Shown here in pieces: positions 1 through 11,157 of a stretch of DNA of 64,000 nucleotides. The DNA lies in the NCBI GenBank assembly GCA_027627225.1, contig CM051024.1, positions 44,115,847-44,179,846 on the forward strand, in the 5' to 3' direction. Source of the DNA: Congeria kusceri (lineage: Eukaryota; Mollusca; Bivalvia; Myida; Dreissenidae). Every line of letters begins with the position of its first letter. The first letter of the stretch is position 1. The notes under the pieces were generated by a model, which had not been told where the DNA came from, ran no database searches, and saw only the letters and a list, made by a program, of their open reading frames with translations. The position numbers and the translations under genes are program-made.

Positions 1-4
1 CTAA

Positions 5-1640
5 GGCCACAACAAATTGATCAGTTGTTCTACGGATTTTGTCCAAAAAAAATTGGAGCGAGCGAGCGAAATAAAAATAAAAATATTTTTTTTCCATTTT
101 CGATAAAATCGGAGGCGAGCGAAAAGCGCAAAATAAAAAAAAATCCTATCATGCCCATAGTGTTTAACAATTACTCCCAAACGCCATCATAACTTGATAT
201 CTTGTCAATAATTTCTTCTTCATCTGCTCTGTTCCATAAATTGTTGTCAAAATCAATATATATGTAATAAACTAAGCAACTAATTTCTCCATTTCTTCTT
301 TGACCATGTCCTGCAAAGGCTTTTGTGCAACAAGTCTTCAATAGTGATTCTGCTATTAAATTAACGACCGGCAGTAAATACTAAATAGCCATATCTTAAC
401 TATAAGAAAGTAGACCTTATACAAGGTAATTGTCATTATCAAAATATATATTTGATACACCAAGTCATTCACTACCAACAGTTTAATAACATGAATATGA
501 AATGTCATACAATAAACACAAAACAATTTAGGAATCACTAGTATAAGATCTGTACTTTAAATGACACGACGAAACAACTGGACGCCACAATTTTTTTAAA
601 CCGTAAACCAGGACTCACACTGGCTCTTATATTTCTTGAGCCATTTTTTTTATCGACTCGCAACATCGTTGCGTGTTTCCATGTCAGGGAATAGTTATAT
701 CTTACTGTTTTAATTGCTATAAAATTATACTTCACTGTGCTGTATTATATTAATGAATTATGGCATTAACAAAAGCATTAGTATACGTCGATTTTTATAT
801 TAACATTTTTCTTAATTGTTCATTGCAGTAAACTTGGATAATTATTTTTTATTTAAACATACACTCCTAAACTATCTACAAGATGTTAACAAAATATATC
901 CATAAATAAATTAAAATTAATAACTAACATAATGACTTGGCTTGCCCTGTTAAATGTACCTTAATATATAAAGGCTGAACAAAATGTACACCAAACAGAT
1001 ACTTTGAATTTATAAAATGGACATGTCAGAAACAACTTTTATGCGTGGATATTAGAAGTAAGAAATCAAGGACAAACCGCTGGTCAAAACTGTCCGAAAT
1101 GTAAACATACCCGATAATCAGTCCATTTGACATAATCCGGACATCCAATTTCACACATCCTTTATCAACAAGATAATCCTTTAATTAACTGTTAATTAAC
1201 TGCTGATATTACGAGAGCTTGCTAGCAATCATCTTTAATTAGGCAATGAATGCTGACAAACAGCTCGTTGTGTTTTCACAAGTTTGATAAAACTTGATAA
1301 GAAATTGCCGAGTTGAAATACACATGGCAGCTGTGCCAGACTGGCTGTTGGCGATTAGAGGTCTGGGTCATAAATTGTGTGCTCTGTACATAAACCAGTC
1401 GCCGCAAAGCGCCTTATTCACGTCTATATCAGTACCAATTGCTTGTTATAATTTGGGTACACCACAAAGGCGGTGTTTAACGTAAAATGAGACTCAGTGA
1501 TGAAAACTTCATTTAAAAAAATCGGATGCGGGGCAAACTTGTAGGTGCGGGCGCAAAATAAAAAGAAAAATATTTATTTTTCGATTTACGATTTTAAGGT
1601 GCGGCAAATCCGACGAACGTCTGATCAATTTGTTGTGGCC
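5..1640. mobile_element. Non-autonomous DNA transposon with terminal inverted repeats, TAA target duplication
   Basis: The left end reads GGCCACAACAAATTGATCAG and the right end (1621-1640) is its exact reverse complement. Weaker inverted similarity continues about 100 bp inward on both sides, in A/T-rich blocks with GCGAGCG or GCGGGCG islets and 'GCGCAAAATAAAAA'. TAA flanks both ends (2-4 and 1641-1643), which fits a 3-bp target-site duplication. TWA duplications are typical of PIF/Harbinger elements, so that superfamily is a reasonable inference. The interior has only short, unconvincing reading frames and no recognisable transposase, so it would be mobilised in trans. The left flank is cut by the window edge; only one base lies outside the duplication. 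Confidence 0.6.
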
Positions 1641-1643
1641 TAA

Positions 1644-2629
1644 TTAGAAATTCATAATGTCCACTTAGTATTTCCTATTTAGGCGGTATTAACTTATAAT
1701 TAGTATCTTTCAATTACCACTTAGTATGTCTTTATTATCGTACTAGTTCTTCCTAATAACGAGATAACGCAATATAAACAGTGGTAATACAACACTTACA
1801 TATCTGACAATACATAGACCTTTGATTTCTGTAAGCCAGACACGTATTGGGTCATTGAATTGATTTCTTAGTGTGAGTTAAAGCCAACACATTCGCTAAG
1901 CGAGCGTTGCTATTTCTACCGTGTTTGAAGGCATATGATTGCAAATGCGAGTGTCATGAAATGCACCACAATACATAATTAACACGTCCAATGTAGAATG
2001 TAACTTTCTACATTGGACGTGAGTCTGTTTCACTCTCAACGCATTTCTAAAAACAATCGTTCACAGTTACCATAAGCGTGATTGAATGGTATTGAAGGTT
2101 TAAATTCTATATCGCCTTGATCAACTGAACTAAAAACATTATTAAATATGAAGGTAGTGGTTGTGCACATAAATCGCATAAAACGTTTTAATTTTTTTTA
2201 GTTTAAACGGGGTCGGTTACGCTTTGGGCACATTTATTTTATTTGCCTTACACTAATTTATCGCTGCACCGATATAAGAAACATACATGTATGACTATAT
2301 TTGTATAATTTATGATGTTAGTTTACTGATAAACTCCGCTAAGTTATATTTTAGCTGGTAATTGTTTGTCCGTATGTCTGTTTATTTGTTAGCCAGTACC
2401 TTTAGGATAACATTGATGAACGAACGTACATCAGTACATTCTGGTGGTGACCCGGATGACCGTCTGGATACATGCATTTGCAAACGATTTCTTATTACTG
2501 GTAGATAGAGCAAATTGCCACAATATGAATAACAACGCGCTACACATGAGGAATAAGATTCCTTGGCAGAAACATGCGGTCTCCTAGTGGTTTTTAGTTG
2601 TATATAATTTCACATAATTTCACTAACAT
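1644..2629. other. AT-rich intergenic DNA
   Basis: Apart from the short hairpin at 1983-2021 I see no coding frame, exon signal pair or repeat in this stretch. It leads into the triplet-simple region that begins near 2630. Confidence 0.5.
1983..2021. repeat. Perfect 16-bp hairpin
   Basis: CACGTCCAATGTAGAA (1983-1998) is followed after a 7-base loop by its exact reverse complement (2006-2021). It stands alone in AT-rich DNA with no gene beside it. It could be a cruciform-prone remnant of a foldback element or an RNA stem. It has no poly-T tract, so it is not a Pol III stop. The function is unknown. Confidence 0.7.
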
Positions 2630-3540
2630 TAGCAATAGTAGCAGCGGCAGAAGAAGTTGATGTAAAGTTTGATGCTTAAGTTTTAACAGTAGCAGCAACA
2701 ACAACGATAACAGAACAAGTGGGAATCGATGTATAAGTAATAATAGCAAAACAAGTATGAGAAGGGTTGCAAACTAATATATTTAGAAATTCTAGTAGTA
2801 TCAACAATCGAAGCAGAAATAGCAAAACAGTACTGGTATTAGTAATTGTAGTTTCCATTAGTTAAAGTAACAGCAAAAGTGTCGGAAGTTCTAATAGTAG
2901 TTGGAGTATTTGGAGTAGTAGCAGTAGCAGCAACATTAACTGTATATATTTAACAGTGTATATATTATATTAGTAGTAGTAGCAGTAAATTCACATCTGT
3001 ATAAGTGTTTTCGATGGCTACACGTTAAAGCAGGTTATAGCACCAGCAGCAGAACCAGCGAAAAGCATATGTGGCATTTATCGGTATTTCTGTACACTTA
3101 TACATAGCTGTAGCAAAAGTAGTAATAAACTAGCAGAAGCCGTAATTAGACCTGCATTCGTTACGATGTAATACTATTTGTAGCAGAAATGGTAAAAATG
3201 ACAATAGCAGAATAATCAGAATAACTTGGAAAAGAAAAGAAGTGGCAGAAACAACAGCATAACCAGCAGAAGAAGAAGTATTTGCCTTTCAACATTATTG
3301 GTGATGAGTTTGAGCAGCAGCAGCAGTAATGTATACCTATCAGTGACACCAAAAAACAACGAAAGCTGTAGTTCTTGTCTCGTACATAGGTAGCTGTAAC
3401 AGGTAGCATAATAATAATAATAATTATACTTCTAATACTACTACTTCTACTTCTACCACTACTTCTACTACCAATAATAATAATAATAATAATAATGTAG
3501 TCCGTAGTGGTTGTGCTGTTTGTTGTGGTAGTCAAGGTCG
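2630..3540. repeat. Cryptically simple AGC/AGT/AAT triplet region
   Basis: Imperfect runs of AGTAGC, AGCAGC and AGAAGT dominate, with a purer AAT/ACTTCT stretch at about 3410-3500. There is no fixed long unit, which suits replication-slippage DNA. Reading frames through it translate to Thr/Ser/Ile-rich or Ser/Arg-rich low-complexity strings and are artefacts. Confidence 0.75.
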
Positions 3541-3960
3541 TGTTGGTAGTGATAGTTATTGTAAAGGTGGAGTTTGTGGTAGTAGAGAATGTGTATGAGG
3601 TTGCGGTGGGGTTTGTGGGTTTGATGGACGTTGTGTTGGAGTTGTGGATGTTTTGGTAGTTTTGGTGCAGGTGGTAGTAGAGGTGTTGGAGGTGGTGGTA
3701 GTTATGAAGGTGCTGGAGTATGCGTTGGTTATGGATGCGGTGGTTGAGGTAGTATTGTAAGTGGTGTTGTTGGTTATTGTGGTGGCGTTGGCGATGGTTG
3801 TTATGGTTGTTTTGGTGATGGATGTGATAGAGTTTGTGGTTGAGATGGTTCTGGAGATTGTGGTTTTGTGGAGGTGGCTGTGGTGTTGGAGGTGGTTGTG
3901 TAATGGTAATGGTGGTGATGTTGAAAAAGTTGTTGAGGTGGTGGTGGTGGAAGTGGTATA
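3541..3960. repeat. G+T-rich triplet field, first block
   Basis: The plus strand is almost free of C and consists of GGTGGT, GTTGTT and TGTGG words. The change from the AGC-rich block is abrupt, near 3540. The open frames on both strands are by-products of the composition. Confidence 0.75.
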
Positions 3961-4160
3961 GTATTTTCGAGGTATAGTGTTAAAAATTCGATCTAAAATT
4001 AAAATAAAAAAAAAACGAATACAGAATAATAAAAAAGGCACAAAATCATATCTTCAGCAAGTTTTCGTTATTAATCTATTTAAACCATGTTGTGCACATC
4101 TATGCACACCTATGGTTACCCTCATCAAGTACAAATTGCTTCGCGAGACAAAACGTTAAT
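3961..4160. other. Non-repetitive 200-bp island inside the G+T field
   Basis: Ordinary AT-rich sequence, including an A-rich stretch (about 3995-4035), separates two GGT-rich blocks. It may be an insertion or the original flank of one of the blocks. I see no inverted ends and no duplicated target. Confidence 0.4.
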
Positions 4161-6215
4161 TTGATTAAGGTAGTGGTTGTGGTGGTATTTGTGGTGGCGG
4201 AGTCGCTGTGATGGTGGTTGCGGTGATGGTGGCGGTGAAGAGGATTGTGGTGGTGGTATTGTTAGTGGTGTAGCGGTGGCGAACGTTGTGGTGGTGAAAA
4301 TGATGGAGGAATAAGAGATGATGGTGGAGTTGGTGGTTATGGTTGCTGTAGAGGTGAAAGAGTAATTGTTGTGAGGGTGGATTTTGTGGACGTGGTGGTT
4401 ATTGTGGAGTTGATGTTTATGGTGGAGGTTAATGTTATGGTAAAAGTGGGGATTAAGGTTGGGGGTGGTTACAATTTAGGTGGTGGTTATGGTGGAGGTT
4501 ATGGTTATAATGGAGGTGGTGGTTATGGTGGATGAGCTTTTCATATTGAGCAGTTGGGTGTTGTGGTGATAATGGTGGCGGTGGTTTTGGTGGAGGTTAC
4601 TAGTATGGTGTTATGGTTATGATCGAAGTGGTGGTTATGGTGGAAGTGGTGGCTATTATTGAAGGGGTTGTTTTGTTGGAGTTGGATGTTATGTGGTTGA
4701 GATGGAAGTGGCGTTTATGGTGGAGGTGAATATTAAGGTGGAGGTGGTGGTTATGGTGAAGGTGGTGGTTATGGTAAAGGTGGAGATTAAGATGGTTGTG
4801 GTTATTATGTTGGAGACTGTGGTTATTATTAAAGTGGTGGTTAATATTATTTTGGTGGTGGTTATTATACAAATGGTGGTTATGATGAAGGTTATGGTTA
4901 TGATAGAGGTTTGTTATTTTTTAGGTGGTGGTTATGGCGGAGGTTTTGTTTATGATGGAGGTGGTGGTTATTGAGAGGTGGCTGTTAGGGTAGACGTTAT
5001 GATTATGGTAAAGCTGAAGATTAAGGTTGAGGCGGTGGTTGTTATTAAGGTGGCGGTTATGGTGGAAGTGGCTGTTTTGGTGGAAGTTATGGTTATGGTA
5101 AAGCTGGAGATTAAGGTTGAGGCGGTTGTTATTATTAAGATAGTGATTATGGTGCAGGTTATGGTAAGCATGTAGGTCGTGGTTATGGTGTTAGTGGTGA
5201 TTATCATTTACATGGTGGATTTGATGGAGGTGGTTGTCTTGGTGTAGGTGGTGGTTATGGTTAAGGTGGTGTTTCTTGTGGATGTGATTTTTACGGTGGA
5301 CGGTTATGGTAAAGCTGGAGAATAAGGTTGAAGCGGCGGTTATTATTAAGGTGGTGGTTATGGTAACATTTATAGTTATGATGGAGGTGATGGTTGTGAC
5401 TGCGTCAACGGCGGTGTTGATCGTTATGGTGGTGGTAATAGTTTAGGTGAATGTGTTGATGGTTGAGGCTGTGGTTGTTGAAATGGTTGTTGTGGTGGAG
5501 GTGAGGGTTGTGATGAAGGTGATGGTGGAGGCGGCGGTGTACGTTGCTATGTGTTAGATGTTGGATGTGATAGTTTTGGTGGAGGTGTCGGTTATGATGG
5601 AGGTTTTGGTTATGGTGGATGTGATTGTTATACTGGTGGCGAATGTAGTTATAGTGATTGTAGTGGTTATTGCAGATGTGGAAGGTTGTGGTTGAGGTGA
5701 TAATTTTAGTGGAGGTGGTAATGATGACGTTTGTGTTTGTAGTCGTGATGGAGCTGTTCGTAGTGGAGCTGGTTGTGAAGGAGAGAGGTGGTGGATGCGA
5801 TTATGGTGATGGGTATGATTATCGTGCTAGTGGTGGTATTGGTGGTGATGTGCTTTTGGTGAAGCTGATGACGGTTACGGATGCGGCGGTGGTAGAGGTG
5901 CTCGTGATGGGGAATGTGGAGGGGGTCCATTATAAACACCAACATCATGAACATGCTGCTTTAAGCATCTGGTCACTAAAAAAAACAAGACGCATTTGTG
6001 GTACAGCATAAAGGTGGTGGTTATGGTGGATGTGGTGGTTATGGTGGAGGTAGTAGTTTTTGTAAGGTTGTTGGATATGGTGGTGCTGGTGGTTATGGTG
6101 CTGGTGGTTATGCTGTTGGCTATTATTTAGGAATGGATATTGTGGAGGTGGTAGTTATGGTGGGGGTGATAGTTGTGGTGGATGTATTAGTTACGGTAGA
6201 GGTGCTAGTTATTAC
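4161..6215. repeat. G+T-rich degenerate satellite, main block
   Basis: About 2 kb of imperfect GGTGGTTATGGTGGAGGT-like words, with very little C on the plus strand. Longer sub-units recur, such as 'GTAAAGCTGGAGATTAAGG' near 5009, 5098 and 5310, each followed by a 'TTATTAAGGTGGTGGTTATGG' type of word, so there is some higher-order duplication of roughly 70-220 bp. The Gly/Val-rich or His/Asn/Thr-rich translations have no domain and no exon boundaries. Confidence 0.75.
5925..5995. repeat. Unique tail module of the G+T field, copy 1
   Basis: This segment includes TCCATTATAAACA and 'CATGCTGCTTTAAGCATCTG' followed by an A-rich run and AAGACGCATT. It is non-repetitive and reappears at 8208-8293 with about 80% identity plus a 15-base insertion. 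It therefore marks the end of a roughly 2.28-kb duplicated unit that includes the G+T-rich DNA before it. Confidence 0.65.
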
Positions 6216-6218
6216 GCC

Positions 6219-7429
6219 CTGTACCCGGATAATACTAACGCAATGCAGCGACCCTAATGCAGTGCCAAAATAGCGGATGGAAAGTATGTTCTACTTTGTT
6301 TTATACATATTTTTTTATGTACAGGTATGTTTTGGTTGTAAAATATGTCGCCGTTGATCAAATAAGTATTTAATTCAATATACCTAATGTTCCATCTAGC
6401 AATAATGATGTTGTAAGATGGAATGCTGATGAACAAAGACAAACATTCAAATAAAATATTTATAAAAAGTGTAAAACATACTCAGAGGCTTTTAGTTGCC
6501 ATAATATTTCGCTGTTTGGAAGCAAACATGTACTGCTTCAAAAGCACATTTACACTGTGCCGATATCCCATTGCATTCGGACACAATACTCGTTCAAATG
6601 TGCAAACTCTGATAACATTGATAAAAAACTAATTTCTGGTTGATAATAACCGAACGCAATATATACTAGTAACGGATAAAAACCAAACCGACGCATAAGA
6701 CCTGACGTATACACCCCTAACCGACTTATATTCTATATCAATGAATGAATATACATGTATGCTGAAAGACTGTAATGGGTTTCTATATATTTCTATTTTC
6801 ATTTCAATCGTATTGTATAATATGCTCGTTCACCATTGACAACGTGTATTTACCCAAAATTAGTGTATGTATGAACGTCCAAAGTTTAAGTGTGTATATT
6901 GTGATACATCTTTTGACAGTTTAGAGGAAATTATTGAACAAGCACATAAATGACACTAAAAGAAAAAATTTCATATATAAAGGACGAGCAGATATCTTCT
7001 TTTTCAGTTTGTTAGGTAATTATCTTTTTTACGTTCGCGCTTATCCATCACAGTTTCCTACATCAATTCATCAGTCAGGAATTATCCGCAAGCACTCAAC
7101 CACTACAGAATACAAACAATATTTTAGATATCAACATCAACATTAAACTTTGATATGATTACACATTGTCATAGAGATATCCATTCAACTAATATAGTTT
7201 TCAAGTAAGGTACTTATGCATTTTAAGATATTTTAAAAGGGTCGGAAACATAAAAATGTTCTATATGAGGACTTTTTCGGGAAAATTTTAATGACTTCCA
7301 GCATCATAAGGGTGATTGTCAAAAACAAAAATTAAGTAAATAAACCACTGGACACTATACCTATTAAAAGCTTTACGTTTCTACTCAACACAAATATAAC
7401 AACATGGTTAGGATTATCCGGGTACAGGC
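6219..7429. mobile_element. 1.2-kb inverted-repeat element inserted in the G+T satellite
   Basis: The left end is CCTGTACCCGGATAAT (6219-6234) and the right end is its exact reverse complement (7414-7429). The match continues inward as CTAAC on both sides after one mismatch. The interior is ordinary AT-rich DNA, unlike the GGT-rich DNA on both flanks, so the boundaries are also visible as composition steps. No transposase frame is present. I cannot define a clear target duplication. The best reading is a non-autonomous DNA transposon or MITE. Confidence 0.6.
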
Positions 7430-8207
7430 TGGTTATTGTAAAGATGGATATTAAGGTTGATGCGGTAGTTATTATTGAGTTGATGGTTATGGTGGAGATG
7501 GTGGTGGCTGTTTAGGTGGTTGTTGTGGTGAAGGTGATGATTGTGATGCAGTTGCTGGTGGAGGCGGCGGTGAAGGTTGTGGTGAATGTGATCCTTATGG
7601 TGGAGGTGATAGTTTAGGTGAAAGTAGTGATGGGTGAGGTTGTAAATGTTGAGGTGGTTGTTGTGGTGCAGGTGATGGTTAGGGTGGTGGTGATGGTTTC
7701 GTTGAGGTGATGGTAAAGGATATGGTGGCGATGGTGGTTATTGTGTAGATGGTGGGTATGGAGTTTGTTGTGGTTAAGTTGGATGTGATGGTTATGGTGG
7801 AAGTGGTTGTTATGAAGAAGGTGGTTGTTATTATAATGGATGTGATGGTTATTGTAGCGGTAATTATGGTGGAGGTGATGGTTATTGTGGAAGTATGGTA
7901 CTGATGAAGGTAAGGGTTATGGTGAAGGTGGTGTTGGTTGTTATGGGGTAGATGAAGGTTGTGGTTGAATTGAAGATAATGGTGGAAGTGATTTGTTTGG
8001 TTGAGGTGGTGATGGTTATGGTCGTGGTTAATTTGTTCGTGGTGGAGCTTGTTGTGGTGGAGTGAGGTGGTCAATGCAATGGTGGTGATGTTTGTGGTTA
8101 TCGGGGGCGTGCTGGTGGTGGTATTGTTGTGGAGGTGCTTTCGGTGATGCTGATGATTGTTGTGGATGCGATGGTGGTGTAGGTGGTCGTGGTGGTGAAT
8201 GTGGATG
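7430..8207. repeat. G+T-rich degenerate satellite, distal block
   Basis: GGTGATGGTTATGGTGGAGG-like words continue after the inserted element. Its end carries the second copy of the tail module, so this block and the 4161-5995 block are related by duplication. A 213-codon minus-strand frame (8320 to 7679) is His/Thr/Asn-rich low complexity and not credible as a gene. Confidence 0.75.
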
Positions 8208-8293
8208 CGGTTCATTATAAACAACGCGTTCAAAACAGCAACATCAACATGCTGCTTTAAGTATCTGGCCACGCAAAAACAAGAAGCATTAAT
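8208..8293. repeat. Unique tail module of the G+T field, copy 2
   Basis: It shares TTCATTATAAACA, 'CATGCTGCTTTAAGTATCTG' and AACAAGAAGCATT with 5925-5995. Compared with copy 1 it carries extra bases after ATAAACA (GCGTTCAAAACAGCA). It is the right edge of the low-complexity region. Confidence 0.65.
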
Positions 8294-9241
8294 TTTGTTA
8301 AACAATATAAAAATATACATGTATTAGAACACGTGGTAAAGAGTTCTCTTAAATACGATGACCAGTAAAACGTTAAATATACCGTTAGAAATTCCCGTGG
8401 ACTGTGTATATACAAACATCATTATATAATACTAATTACCTGATTTAAGTTTATTAAAGTAGCGATCTCGTCAACTGTCGCGGGCATATGTTTCGTGGAA
8501 CACGTAAAATTTTGACCGCCTGATTTCGCCATATATTTCAATGACCACCCAAAATAATAGTTAAGACATAGAAATGAGTTTTTGAGATTATGAATATTAT
8601 ATTTAACTTTAATGGCATTTAAACAGTGGTTAAATTATTTGTTAGCATTGTGAACAGTTCATATTATGTTATTAAATTGATGAGAATTCAAGTGTAAATT
8701 TTGAAACATCACAAGTTAATAAATTAGTAATCTCCTTTGGGCATTAGTTAAATCCGCTTCGCATATGGCCTTGTTCATTTTAACTGATTGAACTAGCTTT
8801 ATATATCGTTTATCTTGTAAAAAATACAGATTTCTTATTATCTTTGTGAGGCTTTTTTTATTGTAACCTTTCTTTATTTCCATCATATATATGCATTTAC
8901 AAATAAACATACAGTCATACAAACATACAATACATGCAAACAATGGAATTGTATGTTTGAAATGTTTCAATGTATTGTATTAAAAGCTCAACAAATACAA
9001 GTAATATGATAATGCATACGAACAGGCCAATATTCTTATATTTTACCGTGCAGGTTTATCCGTATTTAGTAGGTTACATTTTTGCATGGAAAAGATACAT
9101 AGACAACATAAGTATGAAAAAACAAAGGGTACATTTTGCTGCAAACATTTACCAAAAAAAAAACAGAGAGGAAATATCACTTGTTCCTATTCTTGAATAC
9201 CCGGTACTTATATAGAATTGTTTTCCTTTAATATTATGTTC
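8294..9241. other. AT-rich intergenic DNA
   Basis: No credible exon, RNA gene or structured repeat was seen. The right border is the 3' end of the LINE relic on the minus strand; no clear poly(A) or simple-repeat tail marks that end. Confidence 0.45.
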
Positions 9242-9799
9242 TTACTGCACAGAGGTATTTGGTTCGCATATTGCTCTTATCAGCGACCAGTAATTTGTTT
9301 CTTGTTCTGAATGTGTAAGTGACTTGTATATGGTGAAGACTAAGGTCAGAATATTTACAAGACCAATGTAATTTGATATTATTTTATCTTTTCTATAAGT
9401 GAAAATGTATCTCTTAACTTCGAGACACACTATGCTAAGATTTTGTTTATCTTTGTTAGTGCTACCTAACATAAATGTTCTTAAGTCTATTTCTGTCATT
9501 CTATTTATATTTCTATTATTTGACAAGGTTTTGTTTACTTCCTTAATCAAGCATTTTACAATTTCACAAGACCAAAAAAGATGAACAATCGTTTCTTCAA
9601 ATTTGTGACAAAAAGTACACAGATTATTATTTAACAATTTCATTTTGTACATAAGGTAATTTGTACCGAGTATATTGTAAATAATTCTAATCTGGAACCA
9701 TTGTATGTAGCTATCTCTTGTTATGTTAAATACTGTTTTAAAAATGCATTTCCATTCCTCATCAGTAATGACAAAATTGTTCCATTTGTTTTTACACAT
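9242..9799 (-). pseudogene. LINE ORF2 C-terminal segment (zinc-knuckle-like, zf-RVT type)
   Basis: An open frame of 185 codons begins inside the element, so its ATG is not a biological start. Motifs include WFQIRIIYNILGTNYLMYK, then CTFCHKFEETIVHLFWSC (C-x2-C ... H-x4-C). This is the usual layout of the region after reverse transcriptase in many LINE ORF2 proteins, thought to bind nucleic acid. The 3' side (9241 downward) has no obvious tail. The intact length of this segment suggests modest age, but the rest of the ORF is broken. Confidence 0.8.
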
Positions 9800-10631
9800 A
9801 GGTTCAATGCCGTTTTGAATGAAATAATCATAAATTGATATATCGTTGCTTTCATGGCTTATAAAATATTTTGCATAGCATATGTTTGAAAGTCATTTGT
9901 ATTAAACTGTACATTGCATTTCTTAAAAAAGTTCTTTATTGATTTTACAAGTCGTTCAAAATAAAGATAGTTCAAGGATTTTCCCGTAATATTTTATATT
10001 TGATATTTTGTTAAGAAGGTGTTTGAGTCAATAACTAAATCTCTCACAAATCTAATACCTCTGTCATACAGTGCTTTCAAAAATAAGGGTTCATTACCAA
10101 ATTTGAAATTGTTATTGTAGAACAAGGGCATGTTAAGAACACTATTAACATCCGCAATTTCTAACACATCCAGAAGTTGTTCGTAACACGAAAATACTTC
10201 AAACCAAAAATCATTTTTAAAACATTTTTTTAACTATGGCAATATACTGTTTTGCAGTGTTAAAAAGTTTACATACATCAAAAATGGACCTTATAAGAAT
10301 TACACACTTACTATCATAACATGTGTATAATTTTTTTATCCAAGAGAGCTTCATTTTTTTTACAGTATGCATACATATCTATCATTTGTAATCCACCTTT
10401 CTCATAGCTTTGTGTAAGTGTTGAGCTTTTAAATGTCCCAAACAAAGTCAAACAATATTTTGTTCAGTTAAACAAGAATATCTTTCTTTGGTGTGGGTAT
10501 CGCAAAAGAACAATGAGCGAACAAGGTAATATAAGCGATTTAATAACGGAAATTCTACCAATTGGTGTAAGTTTTCTTTTTTTCCATTGACTTATTATAT
10601 TAATTGTTTTAATAAATTTGTCAGACAAATT

Positions 10632-11024
10632 TTAATCAACCATAAGATTAAGGTCAACATCAAAAAAGATTCCCAATAGTTTAAATCTGGTTGTTTCCCA
10701 TGTTAGTTTATATTTTGTTTTGATCGAGCGGGTGCTGTACTTCAAGGATCCGATCCAAATTACATTAGTTTTATCAAAATTTACTTTTAAGCCAGAAAAA
10801 TATGCGAAATCCTGGAGAAGGTCTAGAGCAGCGTTTAAGGAGTTTTCGGAACCATCCAACAACAAAGAGTTATCAACTGCAAACTGAGATATTTTGTATT
10901 CTATACCGTTAATACATATGCCTTTTATGTTTTTACAATGCTTAATCTTAATTGCTAAAATTTCCGCACATAAAATGAAAATATAAGGTGAAATCGGGTC
11001 ACCTTGCTTACAACCGCTCGCTGT
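10632..11024 (-). pseudogene. Reverse transcriptase fragment with destroyed catalytic box
   Basis: From an in-frame stop at 11,025-11,027 the frame reads through GCKQGDPISPYIF, EILAIKIKHCKNIKGI and then QFAVDNSLLLDGS, followed by SGLKVNFDKTNVIWIG. The expected F/Y-A-D-D-T box is AVDN here (codons within 10,869-10,880). The first catalytic Asp is replaced by Val, which would abolish polymerisation. Downstream motifs (SGLK.N..KT, LLGIFF) are well kept. The frame ends at 10,632, after which the ORF continues only in shifted frames. Confidence 0.85.
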
Positions 11025-11091
11025 CTAGCACTAGGTTAAAATCACCACATAAAATAAAATTATCATTTCCAAATTCATCAACAGTAGACAC
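11023..11091 (-). pseudogene. AP-endonuclease fragment of the same LINE
   Basis: The frame reads VSTVDEFGNDNFIL then CGDFNLVLD, the C-terminal part of an APE-type LINE endonuclease (GDFN motif). It is fused one frame off to the reverse transcriptase segment at about 11,020-11,026. A stop (11,092-11,094) lies just upstream, and the next bases in another frame read SPNNK, which could be the preceding GPNN motif after a frameshift. The fusion shows an internal deletion. Confidence 0.7.
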
Positions 11092-11119
11092 TTATTGTTT
11101 GGCGACACATTCATTATTT

Positions 11120-11157
11120 GAGGGTTGGGTGTGAAACTGAGGGTTGAGTGTGAAACT
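11120..11157. repeat. Two-copy 19-bp tandem repeat
   Basis: GAGGGTTGGGTGTGAAACT is repeated at once with one change (GGG to GAG). It lies just outside the recognisable LINE homology. Confidence 0.7.

Larger units (their letters stand above)
9242..11091 (-). mobile_element. Decayed, internally deleted non-LTR retrotransposon (LINE)
   Basis: Read on the minus strand, pieces occur in the order of a LINE ORF2. First comes an endonuclease fragment ending GDFNLVLD (11,091-11,023). A reverse-transcriptase segment with GCKQGDPISPYIF and a mutated active-site box follows (11,024-10,632). Next are linker pieces reading LNKILFDFVWD (about 10,468-10,436) and YEKGGLQMIDMYAY (about 10,408-10,360). A C-terminal Cys/His segment closes the series (9799-9242). 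Stops and frame changes separate the pieces. The jump from GDFN to GCKQGDP removes what is normally several hundred codons. The style resembles L1/Tx1-like LINEs common in aquatic invertebrates; the clade is tentative. It is a dead copy. Confidence 0.85.

Noticed and set aside
7679..8320. 213-codon minus-strand His/Thr/Asn-rich frame
   Set aside because: Low-complexity translation of the G+T satellite that runs across the unique tail module; not conserved in the duplicate block.
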